A DNA stretch of 19,713 nt from Bremia lactucae (GCF_004359215.1 NC_090618.1:1327093-1346805); one strand, 5' to 3'; positions 1 to 8,117 are shown, numbered from the stretch's first letter. Made by a program: numbers and translations. Notes: generated by a model from the sequence alone, not told the origin.

Positions 1-438
1 GTTGTACTAACGACCGTACCACAAGTGAGGCCATCGCACTCACTCGTAGTACATCCACACGCTTGTGGACGCTCCAAGACGTTCATCAGATGGCCATCTG
101 ATGAACAAGTGGCAGGCATCTTTACGGATCAATGCTGCCTGCTGATCCTTGGCTCGTATTTTCTGAGCCAAGGTAAACCTAGGATGACATCAAATTTGTC
201 ATCCAAATCCAGTACGATGAAATCGTCATCATACTGTAAATCTCTTAACGTGTAGTGAAATTATGCTACGCGTCTCGTTACTGCACATTCCTGTTATCGA
301 TGCGCCTGTCGCTAGACGCACCGTCATCCTCGTTGGAGGGATATCGCGCTCAACATATTTGAGCCTACGACCCTCTAGTGACTGCCCACGAATAAAATTA
401 TTCGACGCTCCGCAGTCCACTAGGGCTCTGAGTGACAC
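1..438 (-). pseudogene. Retrotransposon aspartic protease region (broken)
   Basis: The frame 438-229 reads ALVDCGASNNFI, the retropepsin-type active-site pattern (D-[CST]-G-[AS]-[ST/N]) seen in Gypsy proteases, here with DCGA. That frame stops at 229. The sequence past about 255 continues the expected protease C-terminal part in a neighbouring frame (a VILGLPWL-like motif is visible around 150-185), which then meets a TGA near 132-134. I read this as one frameshift plus one nonsense change in a formerly continuous pol protein. The same DNA carries many inverted repeats, including the 26-bp perfect palindrome at 81-106. Confidence 0.75.
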
Positions 439-554
439 AAATCATTTGTCACTTTTAACTTCAAGGTGATGAGGTGTCCCTCATCACCAGGTGCAGAGAC
501 ACATAATGAGCAACTTTAGTCAAGAGATTTGCAAATTCTCTTAAGGTTGCTGGA

Positions 555-1379
555 TCAGTAGGGCGTTGCGCCCCTACTGACCCCGACCGTTTTTTGGCGG
601 TCCGCTTCGCTGTTGCGATTTCGCAATAACGTCGGACTCGCGACCGTTGCCCCTTTTGGCATACGGTCCAAAATTACGTTCAGAACTAGTCGGTGATGGG
701 CGTGGGGACTACACTTATGAGCGTAGTGTCCTAATTTTTGGCAGCGATGGCATTTTTGCGATCCCTTATTGCTCGAAAAGCGAGGTCTCTCGCTTTCGAC
801 GTTAAAAAGGTCCATGGGTTCTGGACCTCCTAACTCGTGTCGTCTTGGAGGACGATATGATGAAGAACTAGCTTGAGCCTGTCTCAAGCTAAAGTCCTCC
901 TGTTCCGCAACAGATATTGCTTCTTCAAGCGTATCCAGTTCCAAGCGGAACAGGTGGGTCTTTACGGGACCATAACCTTGCATGAACACCGTAATCAACG
1001 TGTGTTCATGTACTTGGTTTTTGAGTTTTTGTAAGACCTTGCATGAACACCGTAATCAACGTGTGTTCATGTACTTGGTTTTTGAAATACAACTCGCTAA
1101 GAGTTGTATGTGCTGGGCATATGCGTGAACATCACGCTTGCCTTGCTTGAGTTTCAGAAGCTCTGAACGAGCTCTGAACTCAGCCCTTGGTGGCTCAAAC
1201 GTCTGTTTGAGCCGGGCTTTAAAAGCCTCTAGCGACCCAAAGACGTATGGGTCGCGCAACTTAAGGCCCAATGCCCAAGTTTTGGCACGACCTGCCAATT
1301 TGATTAAGCGAATGCGACTTGCATTTGCTCGTCGACGATGTGACGGGCCCTTGTGGCATCGTCCAACTCGACAAACCAT
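555..1379 (-). pseudogene. Retrotransposon gag with CCHC zinc knuckle, split by a duplication
   Basis: Two minus-strand frames, 1379-1056 and 998-555, together make a Gypsy gag protein. The first holds the capsid-like part (WALGLKL..., a phenylalanine/proline-rich segment, then QGKRDVHAYAQHI). The second begins in VFMQGYGPVKTHLF and carries the zinc knuckle C-x2-C-x4-H-x4-C (KCHRCQKLGHYAHKC, residues 83-96 of that frame), which binds element RNA in related gags. The frames are separated by a 61-bp tandem duplication (975-1085); 61 is not a multiple of three, so it breaks the frame. The downstream part runs to a stop at 555. Confidence 0.85.
975..1085. repeat. 61-bp-period tandem duplication (two identical 50-bp copies)
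   Basis: 975-1024 and 1036-1085 are identical over 50 bp, separated by 11 bp. Each copy contains a 9-bp-arm inverted repeat (981-989/1002-1010 and its copy), so a hairpin may have promoted slippage. The 61-bp shift breaks the gag frame and accounts for the split between the two gag pieces. Confidence 0.95.
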
Positions 1380-1782
1380 CTTAAGAGGGAGTCTTCTTCG
1401 ACTGCCCTATACTTAGAGATGTCAATCATGAATATCCGGACGATGCGTTTGCGTCATCCCAGGTACAGGGGTCTGTACCTGTTGTAACCTCAACAGTTCT
1501 GCCTGTTGAGAGCCTTACTGGTACAGCAAGGCTACTTTTTCCTTCATCTCAAGTTCATGTTGTGTGAACTTGGCGATGGCTGAATGGAAGGCATTTCTGT
1601 CCAAAATTGAACAGCATTGCCAAGGTTGCATCGTTTCCTACGGTCGAACCCATTCGTTCGACCGCACTCCTTTATATATCACTTAAAAGGGAGTAGCTTT
1701 CACGGGAAACGTGATGCTTAGTCCCCCTATCATCTAACATGTCCATGTCAGATGTGGGAAATGTGGTCATTGGACGGACTAC

Positions 1783-1794
1783 AAAGGTCTACCA
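1783..1794 (-). other. Primer-binding site of the retrotransposon
   Basis: Two bases inside the inner LTR end, the minus strand reads TGGTAGACCTTTG. On the plus strand, 1786-1794 is GGTCTACCA, which looks like a tRNA 3' end finishing in CCA. Position and the leading TGG fit a tRNA-primed LTR retrotransposon. The primer tRNA cannot be named without the host tRNA set. Confidence 0.7.
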
Positions 1795-1796
1795 GG

Positions 1797-2249
1797 TGTA
1801 ACGTGGCACTACGACTTGTACTGCTTCAGTACAAGTCCACTTCGCACTGCTTCAGTTGCGTGTGGTGCCTTTACTTATTTCACGTACACTAGTACGTGCA
1901 GAGTAAGTTTTCTTATAAAGGGAACTAGCTTAATGAGGGTAAAATGAAAACTGTATTGATATAATTAGATGTCTCTCTTTCTATCTTGTAAATGCTAACT
2001 TAATTATAATCTAATACTAAACATGTAATTGAATTATTATCTTTGTCTTATCTGTAACTATCTTTGATTACCTCTACAGCTGATTAGTCAGCGGAATAAA
2101 TAGATATAATGGCCTATACCTATTTATGGATAAGCATTATGAAGATTACTATATAAAGTAATATCCTCCAAATATTATCTACCTTTTAGATAATATATTA
2201 ATTAACAACCTTAAATTGTTAATTTCATGTAGCGATACAGCCCGTTACA
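1797..2249 (-). repeat. Long terminal repeat (5' LTR of the minus-strand element), 453 bp
   Basis: The ends are TGTAACG at 1797-1803 and CGTTACA at 2243-2249, a 7-bp terminal inverted repeat with the canonical TG...CA ends. The inner end abuts a primer-binding site. The part from about 1900 to 2230 is very AT-rich (U3-like), while 1797-1900 (R/U5-like) shows the hairpin pattern of the internal region. The second LTR is outside the window, so boundaries rest on end structure and primer-site position only. Confidence 0.75.
1912..1920 (-). promoter_or_regulatory. TATA-like element in the LTR
   Basis: The minus strand reads CTTTATAAGA. About 115 bp of LTR remain downstream of it, which would place the transcription start near 1880-1890, close to the outermost hairpin of the array (1881-1898). 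This is an inference from position. Confidence 0.4.
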
Positions 2250-2540
2250 ACGCTCACGTGTCGTCGGCGGAGCTTTAGGCTCACAATCCTCTTATGTCAG
2301 AATTATTATGGATAATGGTCTGAGCATAAGGCGTTGTGATTTTACCCAACGGAGAAGCTGCTGCGCCTTTACGGGCAGCGCTCTCATTAATGGTCGCTGC
2401 GCTATGCAGCGCAGACGACAAGACAGCATTAGTAAATGTTGCTGTCTCCATGTTGTAAGCAATGAGAGCAGTTTGGATAGGCAATAATGCGCCATCATTT
2501 TAGCTCGTTGTCTACACACACCCTGCTTAACTAGGGCGTG
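2250..2540. other. Unassigned hairpin-rich segment with a short open frame
   Basis: Next to the LTR is about 290 bp of higher-GC sequence. On the minus strand a frame from about 2505 to the stop at 2281 reads alanine-rich sequence (ALIAYNMETATFTNAVL...), but I recognise no family. It shows strong inverted repeats: 2397-2403/2408-2414 (7-bp arms, 4-nt loop, extendable with one bulge) and 2421-2428/2440-2447 (8-bp arms). It may be a piece of another element into which the LTR element inserted, or flanking host sequence. Confidence 0.4.
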
Positions 2541-2906
2541 GCCGCATTAAAACTTGCTTGCTACAAGTAACTCGTAATTAATAAAGCCAGATTATTAATT
2601 TTGTCTTGGTGGCAAGGTTTGATCTTTTTTATTTCAGCTAAATCTTCACAGAAAGCAGCAATTCCTTTAAGGTAGCGTAATAAGTGATTATTTTCGGTAA
2701 ACTCCAGCAAATGAATAACCACCTTGAACTAACTTGACCACGCCTCAAGGCAAAAGTACATTTTAAAATACAAACCCAACGTGAATGGTAAGCCAACATC
2801 ATGCGAAGATGAGTTCAAATCTTGACGCGCCATTATCTGAGCTAGTCATTCGCGACGTCAAAGTTGTCCCGGTTGCAATAAACAAACGTGCGTGACGACC
2901 TCAACA
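2541..2906. other. Gene-free stretch
   Basis: I see no coding sequence, RNA gene or clear repeat here. It is the region downstream of the gp78-like gene and should hold its 3' untranslated region. A tRNA-like B-box match at about 2811-2822 was examined and rejected. Confidence 0.5.
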
Positions 2907-4897
2907 TTACGTGCTCGTCTCGGAAGGAGCATTTGTTCCAATGTCCGTGGCGATCTCGTCTTCTTGGCGAGGCCTCGCGGAGTCAATTGGAACAGAAGGA
3001 TTCAATCCCCACAGTGCTGGAGCCAAAGTCGAAAGACTCCACCGAAAATCCTCGCCAAGGTCAATAACAGCGTCACCTAGCACACCACTTGCATCCATCA
3101 CCGAACGATCGGGGCTTTGCTGCACCAACGCAAGCCGCTGTGCTTCCAGTCGTCCACTCAGAATGCGCTCCATCGTACGCTCTGCCGAGTGGGTGCGCAC
3201 GAGATCCGCTCGAATCTCGTCCAACGTGAACTGCGGAAAGACTTCATAAATCTGTTGCACCATTTCTTGCGTCACCTCCACAATGCGCTGGCCACTACGA
3301 TGTCGAACAATTTCAAATGAAAAATGTGGAAACGGCACCCAACGCGGTAAAAACGCCGCTACCAAATCAATCACAACATGACATTAGCTCCTCACATCAA
3401 AATAAAAAACCCCTTTCACACAAACTTCCTTACTGCTAAAACGAATCACTTCCTCTGGTGCGACCACTGGTCCCGTAGCAGCACCAATTGGAATTTCTCG
3501 AGTCTCGTGAGGCACTTCCGGTCTTGCTGCACTTAAACGGCGGCGTTGCTCCTCCGATGCAGTACTTGCCGTACTTTTGTCACCACACACTTGCTTTCGA
3601 CAGATCGGACATCGCAGCGAAGTAGAACTTGTCGCTGTAGTTCGACGAGCCGTTGTCCTTCCTACGCCCTCAATACTCAACCCATTGACTATACTTGTAA
3701 GCGGATCGAGCCCTACAAGATTCTCACTCACGGATGCTTTTTGAAGACACTGACGAAGACAAAGGCGATGGTAGAGATGCCCACACTCCAGTTTTTTGGC
3801 TTGCGTCGACATTCCTTTTAAACAAATCGCACACACGTCGTCGGCGACACTTGCCAGTTCTTCAGGCGTTGCGTCCTTAAATAAGTGGTCGAGATCCAGC
3901 ACGACGTAATGGTATAACTTGACGTGCTTCACCTTGTTTAAGAGCCTCATGGTCGCGTTCTTGACATTGAGAATCAAGATTAAATCAAAGAGACTGACGC
4001 GAAATTGATCGACACGGATGACGTAGAGGTAATACAAAACGAGTTGCACCAAGTAGCAGCCACAGAGCACCGTTTGCAACAGCAATAGATGCAACTCATT
4101 GTTCTCCGACATCTCGGTCTCCTCTTTCATAGAGCAGTTCGATGCATGGACGTCTAGACTCTGATACCCCACTTGTACGCCAAGTTCGAGTGTCTTGAGT
4201 AGCATCAAGGATGCTTCAAACCACGGGACATGCATGATATGTACTGGAAAATGGCCTAAGCGACCACACGTGGCAGCGAGACCGAGATTGAACACGATAA
4301 TGCCGCCTAAAACAGCTCCTAGACGCTGCAAGTCTCGAAATTGAGTCATTGGTCGCGTCATTTGGTACTGAAACCGTGCTTGAGTCAGCACTAGCAATGC
4401 ACGCAGCACGGCCAAGGCAGTGAGCCAGACCACAAGCACACAAATCTCCATTTTCTGCTCAAGTCCACTTGGTTTCATTGTACTCACTAATAATTGGCAG
4501 CGTAGCATCACAAAAGGAAGGATCGTTTCTTTTGTCTGCTGCAGCTCCAGTGGCCGTAGTGATCCCAAAGCCACGCGCGCCAGAAGCAGGAAGGCAGAGT
4601 AAGTACTTAGTAAAAAAGCATGTAGCACTATCTGATACCGACAGAACCACAGAATCAGATGCGATTGAGAGTGATGGTCAGTGCCTGCGAAAGGAAACGC
4701 ACCGTCGCACTTATGTGGGAGCTCAATAGCTCCTTGCCAAAGAGCTGCATAATAGACCCGAGCGAGTCTAATGGTGGATGTAGACGCATACGATGTACTG
4801 CACTGGCCACGGCGGTACCTGTGGCTGCAAGTGTGAGCAGCCGGTAGCGGCGGCCCGTCACGAGTGCGCCAAACTGCGTTGCGCGTGGCGACTCCAT
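2907..4897 (-). CDS. AMFR: gp78/AMFR-like ER membrane RING-type E3 ubiquitin ligase (RING + CUE), three exons
   Basis: Likely an ER-resident ubiquitin ligase of the gp78/AMFR (plant RIN2/RIN3) family, acting in ER-associated protein degradation. Proposed exons on minus: 4897-4703, 4631-3434, 3358-2907, giving about 614 aa. Intron 1 is 71 bp (GTGCGT...ATCAG), intron 2 is 75 bp (GTAAGG...GGTAG, with CTAAT as branch site). Both keep frame and place ELLSS before the membrane segment and LGSLRPLE after it, as in the family. Hydrophobic segments run from about residue 15 through 290. The RING is C332-x2-C335...C348-x-H350-x2-H353-x2-C356...C406-x2-C409. A CUE domain (about 497-531, with VFPQF) binds ubiquitin in this family. 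ATG at 4897 matches the first hydrophobic helix; an in-frame ATG at 4972 is possible. An Inr-like TTCATTCACAAT lies at the start codon. Odd: about 49 residues separate C356 and C406. Confidence 0.85.
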
Positions 4898-5017
4898 TGT
4901 GAATGAAGCTGGATTTTTTCCGCAAAGATAAAGATGCAATTCAATTGGTTCTTTTGTAAACGTTTTGACCAATGAGGTCGACGGATTTACCAGGGTCCGT
5001 ACCTCGCAAAAGCAATA
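4898..5017. promoter_or_regulatory. Divergent intergenic promoter region (gp78-like / DGAT2)
   Basis: Only 120 bp separate the two start codons, so both promoters must lie here or overlap the neighbouring 5' ends. A sequence resembling the oomycete initiator (TTCATTCACAAT on minus, about 4896-4908) abuts the ligase start. Both products are expected at the ER membrane, so shared control is conceivable but not shown. Confidence 0.5.
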
Positions 5018-6139
5018 ATGAATTATGCAGCGGGGCGAACAGCGGCCTGGGGTGATAATGACTCGAAACCGGAGCTTCAGACACTCCGTGGACAGTTCTT
5101 ACGCACAATCTTAATATTGTGCATTGCTGGGATATGGGTTGTTGGGATTGGTGGGATTCTTGTGCTCTGGGGGCTGTCTCTATGGAGCATCGGACGATGG
5201 GTTGTTCATAAGACGCCAATTCCTTTTTACGTGGAGCTTTTTCTAAGCCTCATGGCGCTGTATGAAGGCTATCATTACGCTACGAGGTCATCGCATCGCC
5301 AGTGGCCTTGGATGCGGCAGATGATTTGCCACGTTTTCAAGCAGTATCCATACTTCCGTCTGAGCGTGACGGTATTTGAAGAGCGGATAGAGAACAAGGC
5401 TAGTGACAAGCAGGCAATGCAATTAGCTACGATGGCCTCAAAAGCCGTTGAAAAAAACGATCTGACGTGTTGTGTGCCACCAAATGACCACGCGCTGTTT
5501 GCCTTTCACCCTCATGGCGTGCTGTCATGTGGCTGGTCTATTGGAGGCGTCCAGCACGGAAGTTTTGACAAGGCCGACTGTCGCTGGATGGTTGCCGAAA
5601 GCTTGTTTTATTTTCCATTTATGCGCGAATTGATGCATTGGTTGAGTTTCGCAAGCGCTGGGAAGACGGCGTTTCGAACGATGTTGCGCACGGGCCAAAA
5701 CGTTTGTTTGATGCCTGGTGGGTTTGAAGAAGCGACTTTATACGAGCGAGGCAAGCATCGTGTGTATATTAAGCAGCGTTTTGGCTTTATTAAACTTGCG
5801 CTGCAACATGGGTACAAAGTATACCCAGTCTACACATTTGGCGAAGAATACGCGTATCACACGTTTTCGTATTTACTTAATTTTCGCCTTCGATTGAATG
5901 ACTATAAATTGCCGGGTGTTCTTTTTTACGGTCGACCCGCTTGTTTTTTCTTGCCGCGATCGGACGTGGACCTCATCACAGTGGTTGGCGCGCCGTTGCT
6001 TCTTCCTCGAATTGAACATCCAACTAGAGAGGATGTAAGAAAATACCATGGACAATACGTGACTGCTTTACAAGCGCTATTTGATCGGTACAAGGCTGTG
6101 TACGCAGTCGATCCAAAAGCGACACTTGAAGTATTTTAG
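5018..6139 (+). CDS. DGAT2: Diacylglycerol O-acyltransferase 2 family protein
   Basis: A 373-residue single-exon protein of the DGAT2/MGAT acyltransferase family. DGAT2 esterifies diacylglycerol with acyl-CoA to make triacylglycerol at the ER and lipid-droplet surface. Visible signatures: a long hydrophobic hairpin-like N-terminal region (about 31-58, with more at 70-82), FAFHPHG with the catalytic HPHG at 164-167, YFPF at 198-201, PGGFEE at 233-238, and RFGFIKLA at 254-261. The length fits the family (about 330-390). ATG at 5018 precedes the membrane segment and is the first in frame. It diverges from the gp78-like ligase. Oomycetes carry several DGAT2 paralogues, and some related enzymes use monoacylglycerol or wax alcohols, so the exact substrate is open. 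Confidence 0.92.
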   Translation: MNYAAGRTAAWGDNDSKPELQTLRGQFLRTILILCIAGIWVVGIGGILVLWGLSLWSIGRWVVHKTPIPFYVELFLSLMALYEGYHYATRSSHRQWPWMRQMICHVFKQYPYFRLSVTVFEERIENKASDKQAMQLATMASKAVEKNDLTCCVPPNDHALFAFHPHGVLSCGWSIGGVQHGSFDKADCRWMVAESLFYFPFMRELMHWLSFASAGKTAFRTMLRTGQNVCLMPGGFEEATLYERGKHRVYIKQRFGFIKLALQHGYKVYPVYTFGEEYAYHTFSYLLNFRLRLNDYKLPGVLFYGRPACFFLPRSDVDLITVVGAPLLLPRIEHPTREDVRKYHGQYVTALQALFDRYKAVYAVDPKATLEVF

Positions 6140-6176
6140 CTTTTCGTTTTCTATTGTTAAAAATTAAAAACGTATT

Positions 6177-6575
6177 GATATCCTCACAACTAAAACTCAT
6201 AGCTTCACAACTACGTTTTAAAATAGATTTTTTTTTAAAATTTAAATAAACCGCTTCTTGCTCTCACAACTGTTTTAAAAGAAACGTAAAAGTAATTTGA
6301 AGCTCGCAAACTAAAATTGTTTATTCCCACAACTTTTGTAATTTAAGGTTACAATCCAAAATGACTCCATAAAATCTGCGATACTACATCAGTGCTATAA
6401 CAATCAATGTCTTCACAGAATTTGTGGGAATAACAATTTAAGTTTGCAGATTTAAAAGTATAAAAAACAAGTTGTGGTGGAAATTATTTATGTAAAGCGG
6501 TTATTGAAATTAAGAATAATAAATTATTTGAAAAATAGTTTTGGGAATATCAATTTTGTTGTGGGCCCTGATATC
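6177..6575. repeat. Foldback / MITE-like element, about 400 bp
   Basis: A large imperfect inverted repeat centred near 6376, just after the DGAT2 gene. Matching pairs share that centre: GATATC at 6177-6182 and 6570-6575; AAACCGCTT near 6248 and AAGCGGTT near 6496; GCAAACTAAAATTG...TTCCCACA (about 6305-6333) and TGTGGGAATAACAATTTAAGTTTGC (about 6424-6448), shown in part. The ends carry GATATC followed by a CACAAC-type motif. It has no coding capacity and is AT-rich. It could be a non-autonomous DNA element or a hairpin source of small RNA; the family is not identified. Confidence 0.6.
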
Positions 6576-6596
6576 CCCACAACAAAATTGATATTC
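6545..6596. repeat. Perfect 21-bp-arm inverted repeat
   Basis: Arms 6545-6565 and 6576-6596 are perfect reverse complements with a 10-nt loop (CCCTGATATC). It sits over the right end of the 400-bp foldback element, so the two structures overlap and compete. Confidence 0.9.
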
Positions 6597-6687
6597 TGCA
6601 ATTACTGCATCTGTTTCTTACAGATTTCTTACATGTCCATCGAAATAAAGTGAGGGAAATGAGATAAATTTCGCGTCTAAGTGTTCG

Positions 6688-6999
6688 ATGCGACGAACAA
6701 TTCACGTCAGACTTTCGAAAGTCAAGCGATACTTTCTGAAGCATGAATATTCACGTAAGAAAAAGGCGAACAATGCGATTGGCGAAAAATCGAAAACTTT
6801 CGTCACTGATGTGCAAGATATCGTTACATATAGACATTGCAAGAAGCGGCACTCATCCTTTACAAGTCACGACAAACTGCAGACGACACCAGAGAGAAAT
6901 TCATGCATAAATAATCATCAATTAGATGAAAGTGCTAAAACGAACGAGCATCGTATCCTCAAAACGCCACTGCTACGATTGCAAGACATGATAGTTTAA
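6688..6999 (+). CDS. Hypothetical basic small protein
   Basis: An ATG-started open frame of 103 residues, rich in lysine, arginine and histidine, with no signal peptide, membrane segment or domain that I recognise. It lies between a foldback repeat and the 3' end of the kinase gene. Length and composition alone do not separate it from chance or from a transposon relic; conservation or a transcript would be needed to accept it. Confidence 0.25.
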   Translation: MRRTIHVRLSKVKRYFLKHEYSRKKKANNAIGEKSKTFVTDVQDIVTYRHCKKRHSSFTSHDKLQTTPERNSCINNHQLDESAKTNEHRILKTPLLRLQDMIV

Positions 7000-7178
7000 T
7001 TTTGTTACGAAGATTAAGATTTTGTGTGAATGTGTGGTATGACACGGGCCATATTGTGAGTTTATAGAAAGGTAGTGTCTAATATACCAATAAATACCAT
7101 AAGTTTACTCGCTGCACTAATACACTGGCCATGCCGGCGTTGGCAACAAAGTATTTAAGACCAAACTTAAGCGCTCAC

Positions 7179-8117
7179 TTATGGGGACGCTACGCGGGAC
7201 TGTGTACAATGAAGCGTCGGATGATGTGCCACTTCCTTCGCGGTGAGACGGCGCGATGGCTGCACTTGAAGCATACTTACCAGCAAATGGACAGTTGCCA
7301 CGGAGAGTTGTTTCTTGAGTCCCCAGAGCTCTAAGATCTTGCCTAGTCCGTACTTGTGAATAACACGAAAGGTCGGGCCACGGGCGTCTTCATCGGCAAA
7401 TAGAGGCAGTCCAGTCAGCATGATGAACAAGACAGCTCCAAGGGACCAAATGTCGGCACTTTTCGGGTCATACAACACCCCCTGCGTCACTTCTGGGGCC
7501 ATGTAGTAGAATTTCCCCACCACATCGGTAGAATACTGGTTTGCGTCTGCACTGAGGCCAAAATCACATATCCTTGCATGGCCATTCTTAAGCAAAATGT
7601 TCTCGAGTGACAAATCACGGTGAGCGACGCCAATTGCATGTAGAAAGCTTACGCCCTTGGCAATTTCCGCCAACAGAAGCAAAGCCTCGGTTTCTGGAAG
7701 CCGTCGCTCCGGCTTCCTCATGATGTAATCGCATAAATCGCCCCCCGCACAAAAGTCCATAGCTATAAAGACACTGTCTCCTGCCGTAAAGAAGCTCTCG
7801 CGTTTGTACTTGACGACATATTCGCGTCCTGGGGCTCGGTCAGTGAGCGGGTCTTCTAGCAATTGGATCACGGCACGTTCACTCAGAGGGTTTTCCTGAA
7901 CGACTTTAGAAGAGCTCTTGTCCTCTCGCTGTAGCAACGAGATGCTCAGTCGCTTGAGCACAACGAGCTTCTTCATTGTATTGTCCCGGTACAGCGCCGT
8001 CTCTCCATACAGCGTGGTCCGAAGGACCTTGCAGCGCGTATAGCGAGACAACACGTCCGTGGAAGCTGCGACAGAAGACGGCGAGAAGTTGCTGATGGCA
8101 ATCGGAGCGTAAATCAT
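7179..8117 (-). CDS. Serine/threonine protein kinase
   Basis: Phosphorylates serine or threonine in unknown substrates. With ATG at 8117 the protein is 312 residues and is almost all kinase domain: VLKRL with the ATP-binding lysine at about 55, the hinge region MDFCAGGDLCDYI, HRDLSLEN catalytic loop (HRD 166-168), DFG 185-187, MAPE (APE 207-209), DIWSLG, and a C-lobe ending in PSRRLTAKEVAHHP. The glycine-rich loop is poor (LYGETALYRD), which is unusual. The open frame extends upstream to a TGA near 8205 without another ATG, so either translation starts at 8117 or a short 5' exon exists. The substrate specificity is unassigned; the loop HRDLSLEN is typical of CAMK-like or oomycete-expanded kinases. 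Confidence 0.85.
   Translation of the reverse strand: MIYAPIAISNFSPSSVAASTDVLSRYTRCKVLRTTLYGETALYRDNTMKKLVVLKRLSISLLQREDKSSSKVVQENPLSERAVIQLLEDPLTDRAPGREYVVKYKRESFFTAGDSVFIAMDFCAGGDLCDYIMRKPERRLPETEALLLLAEIAKGVSFLHAIGVAHRDLSLENILLKNGHARICDFGLSADANQYSTDVVGKFYYMAPEVTQGVLYDPKSADIWSLGAVLFIMLTGLPLFADEDARGPTFRVIHKYGLGKILELWGLKKQLSVATVHLLVSMLQVQPSRRLTAKEVAHHPTLHCTQSRVASP

Larger units (their letters stand above)
24..1898. repeat. Dense array of short near-perfect inverted repeats (hairpin array)
   Basis: Arms read by eye (left/right, perfect unless noted): 81-93/94-106; 147-155/165-173; 182-188/198-204; 210-220/226-236 (one mismatch); 376-385/412-422 (one bulge) enclosing 389-394/399-404; 465-474/479-488; 555-563/572-580; 642-651/658-668 (one bulge); 777-784/789-796; 808-814/822-828; 847-853/894-900 enclosing 869-877/883-891; 899-908/945-954; 981-989/1002-1010 and its duplicate; 1087-1095/1101-1109; 1123-1128/1132-1137; 1192-1200/1205-1213; 1232-1239/1248-1255; 1334-1340/1357-1363; 1460-1468/1473-1481; 1489-1496/1503-1510; 1550-1557/1565-1572; 1641-1649/1656-1664; 1813-1822/1828-1837; 1881-1887/1892-1898. 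Loops are usually 4-9 nt. The array overlies gag, protease, leader and the last 100 bp of the LTR. Confidence 0.85.
1..2249 (-). mobile_element. Ty3/Gypsy LTR retrotransposon, 5' portion, degenerate, running off the left edge
   Basis: Read on the minus strand the order is LTR (2249 to 1797), primer-binding site, gag with a CCHC zinc knuckle, then an aspartic protease; this is the gag-pol order of LTR retrotransposons, and the gag and protease style is that of oomycete Gypsy elements. Reverse transcriptase, RNase H, integrase and the 3' LTR would lie beyond position 1 and are not seen. The coding part is broken by a 61-bp tandem duplication in gag, a frame change near 245-260 and at least one in-frame stop near 134, so this copy is probably not autonomous. 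Its right end lies about 660 bp from the 3' end of the gp78-like gene. The target-site duplication cannot be checked because the other end is missing. Confidence 0.9.

Noticed and set aside
2800..2825. tRNA gene or SINE suggested by GAGTTCAAATC (B-box-like)
   Set aside because: No T-stem complementarity and no A box at the right distance.
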